In this document: one piece after another, positions 8,639-12,323 of the stretch
Position numbering within the stretch: the stretch's first letter is position 1
Layout: every line of letters starts with the position of its first letter
NCBI GenBank assembly: GCA_003453735.1
Contig: DMNE01000064.1
Coordinates: 1-12,323 of the forward strand
DNA: 12,323 bases
Direction of reading: 5' to 3'
DNA from: Nitrospiraceae bacterium
GTDB taxonomy: Bacteria > Nitrospirota > Thermodesulfovibrionia > Thermodesulfovibrionales > UBA9159
Notes under the pieces: model-generated
What the model was told of the DNA's origin: nothing
The model's input: the letters and a program-made list of their open reading frames with translations, nothing else
Databases searched by the model: none
Translations under genes and position numbers: made by a program

Positions 8639-10351
8639 CTACTGCAATGCCTTAGTGACCCCCGCTAATCCCCGGTAAATGAACCATCCGCTCACCACTG
8701 CCGTCGACAGCCAGAGGCAGCCCGAAAGAGGGTATCCGAGGATCAGTTTCCCGGTTCCGATAGTGAGACCGACGATAAAGATGCAGCCGTTCACCCATGC
8801 CGTAATTGAATCCTTCAAGGGATTGCTGTTTGGGGGGTCATTCGCCAGCCTCTCTATCGGCCTCCAGCCCGCCCCTCCCGGCGCAGTCCTTTTGTAAAAT
8901 CGCAGAAGTGTTGCCCTGTCAGCGGGTTTTGTAAGAAGGGTTACGGTTAACCAGGCAACCGTGGAGGCAAGTATGATCATCAAGAGCTTTCCATAATACG
9001 GCAAAGACTTCAGGGGCGGATAAGTGTACACGATCACCGTAACCAGGCTGGATGCTATCAGGGCGGAGATCTCGCTCCATGCGTTCACCCTCCACCAGAA
9101 CCATCTCATGATATACACCAATCCAGTGCCTGAACCGAAAGCGATCAGGAAAGTAAAGACCCCTATGATAGATGTCGTATGGTACGTGATGATACCGGTA
9201 AATATCGAAAGCAACAGGGTAGCAAGGCGGGATACGTTGATATAATGTTTTTCAGAAGCATCCTTCCGCAGAAAAGGCCGGTAGAAGTCGTTCACAAAAT
9301 AGGCCGAAGAGAGATTCAAGTAAGTGCTTAAGCTCGACATGAACGCAGCGAAGAAGGATGCAAGCATCAACCCTCTCAGCCCTGTTGGCAAGAGATCAAC
9401 CATCATCTGCGGATAAACGGATTCGGCGTCTTTTGCCACAGGATACAGCACCATAGATGCCAGGGCTGCCAGTATCCATGGCCATGTCCTCAGACCGTAG
9501 TTCGCAACATTAAAATAGAGGGTCGCAAAAAAGCTCTGTCTTTCATCCCTGCATGAGGAGATTCGTTGAACGATGACCCCTCCCCCGTCAGAGGAATATT
9601 TCGACCACCAGCTCAGTCCGACATAACCCAGGAATGTCATGAACGTCACCCCCAATAAACTTCCGTCGAGGGGAGGGAAAAAGCTGAGGGTGCTTTGATC
9701 CAGGTGCGATTTCATTGCAGAGATTCCTCCCGCCCGGCTTACTGACGCACCTGCTAAGACAACCGCTCCAGTCATCGCTATAATAAACTGGAAAAAATCC
9801 GTTGTGACAACACCCCAGTAGCCCGAAAGCATGCAGTACACAAGGGTGACACCGCTTGATATAAGGATGCTCTCCCATTTTCCCCATCCGAGGCTCACAT
9901 CCAGGATCTTCGCCATAGCGAGGACCACCTGCGCCTTTATGATAGTGTGTATTGCTACAGAGAAATAGATCGCCTTAAAACCGCGAAGGAAAGAGGCTGA
10001 TCTGCCCGAGTAGCGTAAGGCGATCAATTCAACATCCGTTAGGACACCAAGCCGCCTCCAGAGCCTCGCGAAAAAGAAGACCGACATCATCCCTGACATG
10101 ATGAAACACCACCACTGCCAGTTTTCATAGATACCGTGCTGCCTGACGAGGCCTGTCACATAAAGGGGGGTATCTGCTGAGAATGTCGTAGCGACCATAG
10201 ATGTTCCGGCGAGCCACCAGGGGAGGTTTCTTCCCGACACAAAGAATTCGCTTATGCTGGATGAAGCCCTCTTGGTAAAGTGGAGGCCAATTATGAGAGA
10301 TGCAACTATGTAGGCAAGGACAATCATCCAGTCAAGCGCGGATAGTTTCAT
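8639..10351 (-). CDS. Sodium:solute symporter (SSS family)
   Basis: The 570-residue protein is highly hydrophobic with about 13 membrane segments and belongs to the SSS family (PutP/vSGLT type), which imports organic solutes with Na+. Family marks include FFVSGRNLPWWLAG (36-49) after the first helix and FFAAFMSSLSTYLN (333-346). The second corresponds to the helix carrying the serines (339/340) of the conserved sodium site. The C-terminal part holds two or three further hydrophobic helices (about 430-475 and 515-565). The substrate is not predictable; sugars, amino acids and carboxylates all occur in the family. ATG 10351 is the natural start (MKLSALDWMIV) but has no ribosome binding site, and a TATAAT box ends only nine bases upstream. 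The binding-protein gene follows after 41 bases, so they are probably cotranscribed. Confidence 0.93.
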   Translation of the reverse strand: MKLSALDWMIVLAYIVASLIIGLHFTKRASSSISEFFVSGRNLPWWLAGTSMVATTFSADTPLYVTGLVRQHGIYENWQWWCFIMSGMMSVFFFARLWRRLGVLTDVELIALRYSGRSASFLRGFKAIYFSVAIHTIIKAQVVLAMAKILDVSLGWGKWESILISSGVTLVYCMLSGYWGVVTTDFFQFIIAMTGAVVLAGASVSRAGGISAMKSHLDQSTLSFFPPLDGSLLGVTFMTFLGYVGLSWWSKYSSDGGGVIVQRISSCRDERQSFFATLYFNVANYGLRTWPWILAALASMVLYPVAKDAESVYPQMMVDLLPTGLRGLMLASFFAAFMSSLSTYLNLSSAYFVNDFYRPFLRKDASEKHYINVSRLATLLLSIFTGIITYHTTSIIGVFTFLIAFGSGTGLVYIMRWFWWRVNAWSEISALIASSLVTVIVYTYPPLKSLPYYGKLLMIILASTVAWLTVTLLTKPADRATLLRFYKRTAPGGAGWRPIERLANDPPNSNPLKDSITAWVNGCIFIVGLTIGTGKLILGYPLSGCLWLSTAVVSGWFIYRGLAGVTKALQ

Positions 10352-10360
10352 TGCTGTGAT

Positions 10361-10366
10361 ATTATA
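10361..10366 (-). promoter_or_regulatory. Perfect TATAAT just upstream of the symporter start
   Basis: TATAAT is read on the minus strand at 10366-10361, with nine bases between it and the symporter ATG. If it is a -10 box, transcription would start about three bases before the ATG, giving an almost leaderless mRNA. This fits the lack of a ribosome binding site. The -35 region is poor (TGGCTA at 18-base spacing). On the plus strand the overlapping bases 10357-10365 read TGATATTAT, an extended -10-like sequence pointing at the ATGs at 10368 and 10371 of the divergent gene. Confidence 0.35.
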
Positions 10367-10367
10367 T

Positions 10368-10454
10368 ATGATGTTTGAGTCGATTAGCCAAGGGGACAGC
10401 CACCTTTTTCCCCTGATAAAAAAAAGTCTTCAAAAGGTTTTTCCGATCTCATAA
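10368..10454 (+). pseudogene. Out-of-frame N-terminus of the PAP2-glycosyltransferase gene
   Basis: Starting at ATG 10368 (or 10371) a 28-codon frame encodes MFESISQGDSHLFPLIKKS and then LQKVFPIS before TAA at 10452-10454. PAP2 proteins of this type often begin with FESI, then D..LF..I, then a segment ending FxDxIMPFITN. The last part of that pattern is found in the next frame (SDLIMPFITN), immediately adjacent. A one-base backward shift at the T5 run (10438-10442) joins them as KKSLQKVFSDLIMPFITN with the expected spacing. A perfect A AAA AAA slippery heptamer in this frame, within the A8 run at 10418-10425, could give the same shift. The TAA overlaps ATG 10454 as TAATG, so reinitiation is also possible. 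No ribosome binding site is seen. Confidence 0.55.
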
Positions 10455-12323
10455 TGCCTTTTATCACGAACAGGTCATATCTGATAGTCCTGCCATTTCT
10501 GGCTCTTTTCTGTATTAAGGAAAAAAAGAAGGCGCTGGGAATTGTCAACCTCGCGCTGTTTTCGATACTGCCAGTGGATGCGCTGGGGAAGGCCTTCAAG
10601 AATCTTACGCGACGGCCACGGCCGTGGCGCGTCCTTGTTGAGCACGTCAATCTTCTCGTTGCCTGCGGCAGCCGACCCTCTTCCCTGCCGTCTATCCATG
10701 CTGTAACTTTCTCTGCCTTTGCTCCTCCTTTTTTTGTAATGACCAGAAATCACCTCACATACGTCTTTGCCTGCCTTGCCGCCCTCCTCTGCCTCTCAAG
10801 AGTCTCTGTCGGCGTTCAGTATCCCTCCTCTGTCGTTATCGGGGCCATCCTCGGCTCAAGAGTATCCCTGTACGTTCTGCGTCTTTACCGATGGGCAGAG
10901 AAAAAGTTCAGGGACAATCCCTATATGGCGATCCTGCTCATATCCCTCCTAGCATTCAGTCTTTTCCGGATCTATTACATACTGAACGGGCCGCTTGATC
11001 TCAGCCCTGATGAAGCCCAGTACTGGGACTGGTCAAGGAGACCGGACTGGAGCTATTACTCCAAAGGGCCTATGATCGCGTATCTTATAGCTCTTGGCAC
11101 CTCGCTTTTCGGTGACACCGTCCTTGGCGTAAGGTTTCTGGCCGTAGTCTTCTCGGCGCTCAGCAGCATCGTTCTCTATGCCCTCGGCAGAGAACTGTCG
11201 AATAAAATCGTCGGCGCATCGTCAGCCTTGCTCTTTCAGGTTATCCCCCTTTACACAACATTCGGCGTGATATTCACCATAGATTCGCCCTTCGTTTTCT
11301 TCTGGGTCCTTTCATTGTATCTGTTCTATAAAGCGACGGAGCGACAGAACCTCACTGCCAACCGAAGGATGCTCGATGCGGAGCAGAACAATGGCGTATC
11401 ATGTGCCGAGCCTCTTGATTCACGCAAAACGCAAGCCTCAACGCGTTACTGGGTTCTTCTCGGCTTCGCTATTGGCCTCGGCCTCCTCACAAAATATATC
11501 ATGGTTTTTTTCATTGGCTGCGCATTCCTATTCCTGGTTTTTTCAGAAAGGGGCAGAAAGATCCTGAGAACCAGTTCTCCTTACCTATCGTTGCTCATAA
11601 GCTTGTTCATCTTCAGCCCCGTCATCTTCTGGAATGCACGCAATGGCTGGATAACGGTTAAACATACGGCTGGCCAAGCACATATTGCTGAGGGGTTGCG
11701 GATATCTTTGTATAGTCTTCTTGACTTTGTCGGTTCTCAACTGGGCGTTATAACGCCCATCCTCTTTATATTACTTATCATTGCACTTTGCAGGCGTGAT
11801 GACGGGCAGAAGAGGGCCTTTCTCCTATGGTTCTCCCTGCCCGTTATTGTCTTCTTCACCCTGAAGAGTATCCAGGGGAAGGTCCAAGCAAACTGGGCAA
11901 TGACTGGATATATTACCGGGATTATCGCGTTCTCAGAGGTCTTCATCATCCCATGGAAAAGACATTCACGTCGCGTAAAATCTCTGATTATCGGTGCAAT
12001 CACCTTGTCTCTTCTTGTCTCCTCGGTCGCCTTCTACCCGTCAAAATTTCATATCCCCCTGAAACTCGATCCCTCTGCAAGACTCAGGGGTTGGAAAGAA
12101 CTCGGCAAAACGATAAGTGTCATCGAGGCTGATACGCACAAAAAAGGAAATGTCTTCATCTTTTCCGACAGCTACCAAACCTCCAGTGAGCTTGCGTTTT
12201 ATGTGAAGGTGCATCCGGTGACTTATTGCGCCAACCTGGGCAGACGGATGAATCAATATGACCTCTGGCCGGATTTCAGCAATCGTATCCACGATTACGG
12301 AATTTTTGTTACAATAGGCGACA
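10454..12323 (+). CDS. PAP2 domain fused to GT39/ArnT-like membrane glycosyltransferase, partial at 3' end
   Basis: The frame is open from 10388 to the window edge; ATG 10454 is its first start codon and gives more than 623 residues. Residues 1 to about 145 are a PAP2 lipid-phosphate phosphatase domain: motif 1 KNLTRRPRP (10598-10624), motif 2 LPSIHA (PSIH at 10688-10699) and motif 3 SRVSVGVQYPSS (10796-10831). Motif 3 lacks the usual His (Gln at 10817-10819) and Asp (Ser at 10829-10831), so phosphatase activity is doubtful. From about residue 156 a GT39 (PMT_2/ArnT-like) polytopic transferase follows, with SPDEAQYWDWS carrying the catalytic-type Asp186-Glu187 in the first periplasmic loop and SKGPMIAYLI after it. 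Multiple membrane helices come next, then a soluble C-terminal region ending near LGRRMNQYDLWPDF. Such enzymes move sugars from polyprenyl-phosphate carriers. The PAP2 start lies in another frame upstream. Confidence 0.87.
   Translation, partial: MPFITNRSYLIVLPFLALFCIKEKKKALGIVNLALFSILPVDALGKAFKNLTRRPRPWRVLVEHVNLLVACGSRPSSLPSIHAVTFSAFAPPFFVMTRNHLTYVFACLAALLCLSRVSVGVQYPSSVVIGAILGSRVSLYVLRLYRWAEKKFRDNPYMAILLISLLAFSLFRIYYILNGPLDLSPDEAQYWDWSRRPDWSYYSKGPMIAYLIALGTSLFGDTVLGVRFLAVVFSALSSIVLYALGRELSNKIVGASSALLFQVIPLYTTFGVIFTIDSPFVFFWVLSLYLFYKATERQNLTANRRMLDAEQNNGVSCAEPLDSRKTQASTRYWVLLGFAIGLGLLTKYIMVFFIGCAFLFLVFSERGRKILRTSSPYLSLLISLFIFSPVIFWNARNGWITVKHTAGQAHIAEGLRISLYSLLDFVGSQLGVITPILFILLIIALCRRDDGQKRAFLLWFSLPVIVFFTLKSIQGKVQANWAMTGYITGIIAFSEVFIIPWKRHSRRVKSLIIGAITLSLLVSSVAFYPSKFHIPLKLDPSARLRGWKELGKTISVIEADTHKKGNVFIFSDSYQTSSELAFYVKVHPVTYCANLGRRMNQYDLWPDFSNRIHDYGIFVTIGD

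Noticed and set aside
10615..10628. Perfect 14-base palindrome GCCACGGCCGTGGC
   Set aside because: It encodes part of the PAP2 motif-1 RPRPW segment and lies well inside the gene, so codon constraint explains it as well as an operator would.
10384..10753. Minus-strand open frames of 88 and 92 codons across the PAP2 region
   Set aside because: The products show no family features, and the opposite strand carries recognisable PAP2 motifs in frame, so these are shadows.

Overview
The window looks like chromosomal sequence from a Gram-negative bacterium. It contains a bacterial str ribosomal operon, a soluble periplasmic binding protein with a Sec signal and no lipobox, and a hybrid histidine kinase of a type common in Deltaproteobacteria-like and Nitrospirota genomes. 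Coding density is high and base composition is moderate. The taxonomic guess (Nitrospirota or a Desulfobacterota-type lineage) is inferred from gene style and is not proven. No plasmid, phage, CRISPR, IS or tRNA feature was seen.

Region 1 (1-3957, minus strand) reads, in transcription order, nagA-like deacetylase, rpsL (S12), rpsG (S7), fusA (EF-G) and the first codons of what is almost certainly tuf (EF-Tu) at the window edge. The genes are 10-21 bases apart with clear Shine-Dalgarno sites; rpsL starts with GTG and fusA with TTG. A good sigma70-type promoter candidate lies inside the 3' end of the nagA-like gene, so the str genes may be transcribed on their own. The gene directly upstream of rpsL here is an amidohydrolase, not rpoC. 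That amidohydrolase is a short, barrel-only form of NagA and carries a small in-frame repeat.

Region 2 (3958-5053): a 247-base divergent gap with no gene I can name, then a plus-strand SpoU/TrmH-family RNA 2'-O-ribose methyltransferase.

Region 3 (5096-10351, minus strand) is a probable three-gene operon: a sodium:solute symporter (SSS family), a type I periplasmic binding protein (branched-chain amino acid class) and a membrane hybrid sensor kinase (extracytoplasmic sensor, GAF, HisKA, HATPase, receiver). The binding-protein and kinase genes overlap by 20 bases and no ABC permease or ATPase gene is present. This suggests the binding protein acts as a ligand receptor for the kinase, in the manner of TorT/TorS or LuxP/LuxQ, with the symporter importing the same or a related solute.

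Region 4 (10368-12323 and beyond, plus strand) diverges from the symporter by only 16 bases. It encodes a PAP2-type lipid-phosphate phosphatase domain fused to a GT39/ArnT-like polytopic glycosyltransferase that runs off the window. Its first 25 or so residues lie in a different frame from the rest. The PAP2 domain has lost the motif-3 catalytic His and Asp, while the glycosyltransferase part is intact. The most unusual features of the window are here, in the nagA-like gene, and in the binding-protein/kinase pair.
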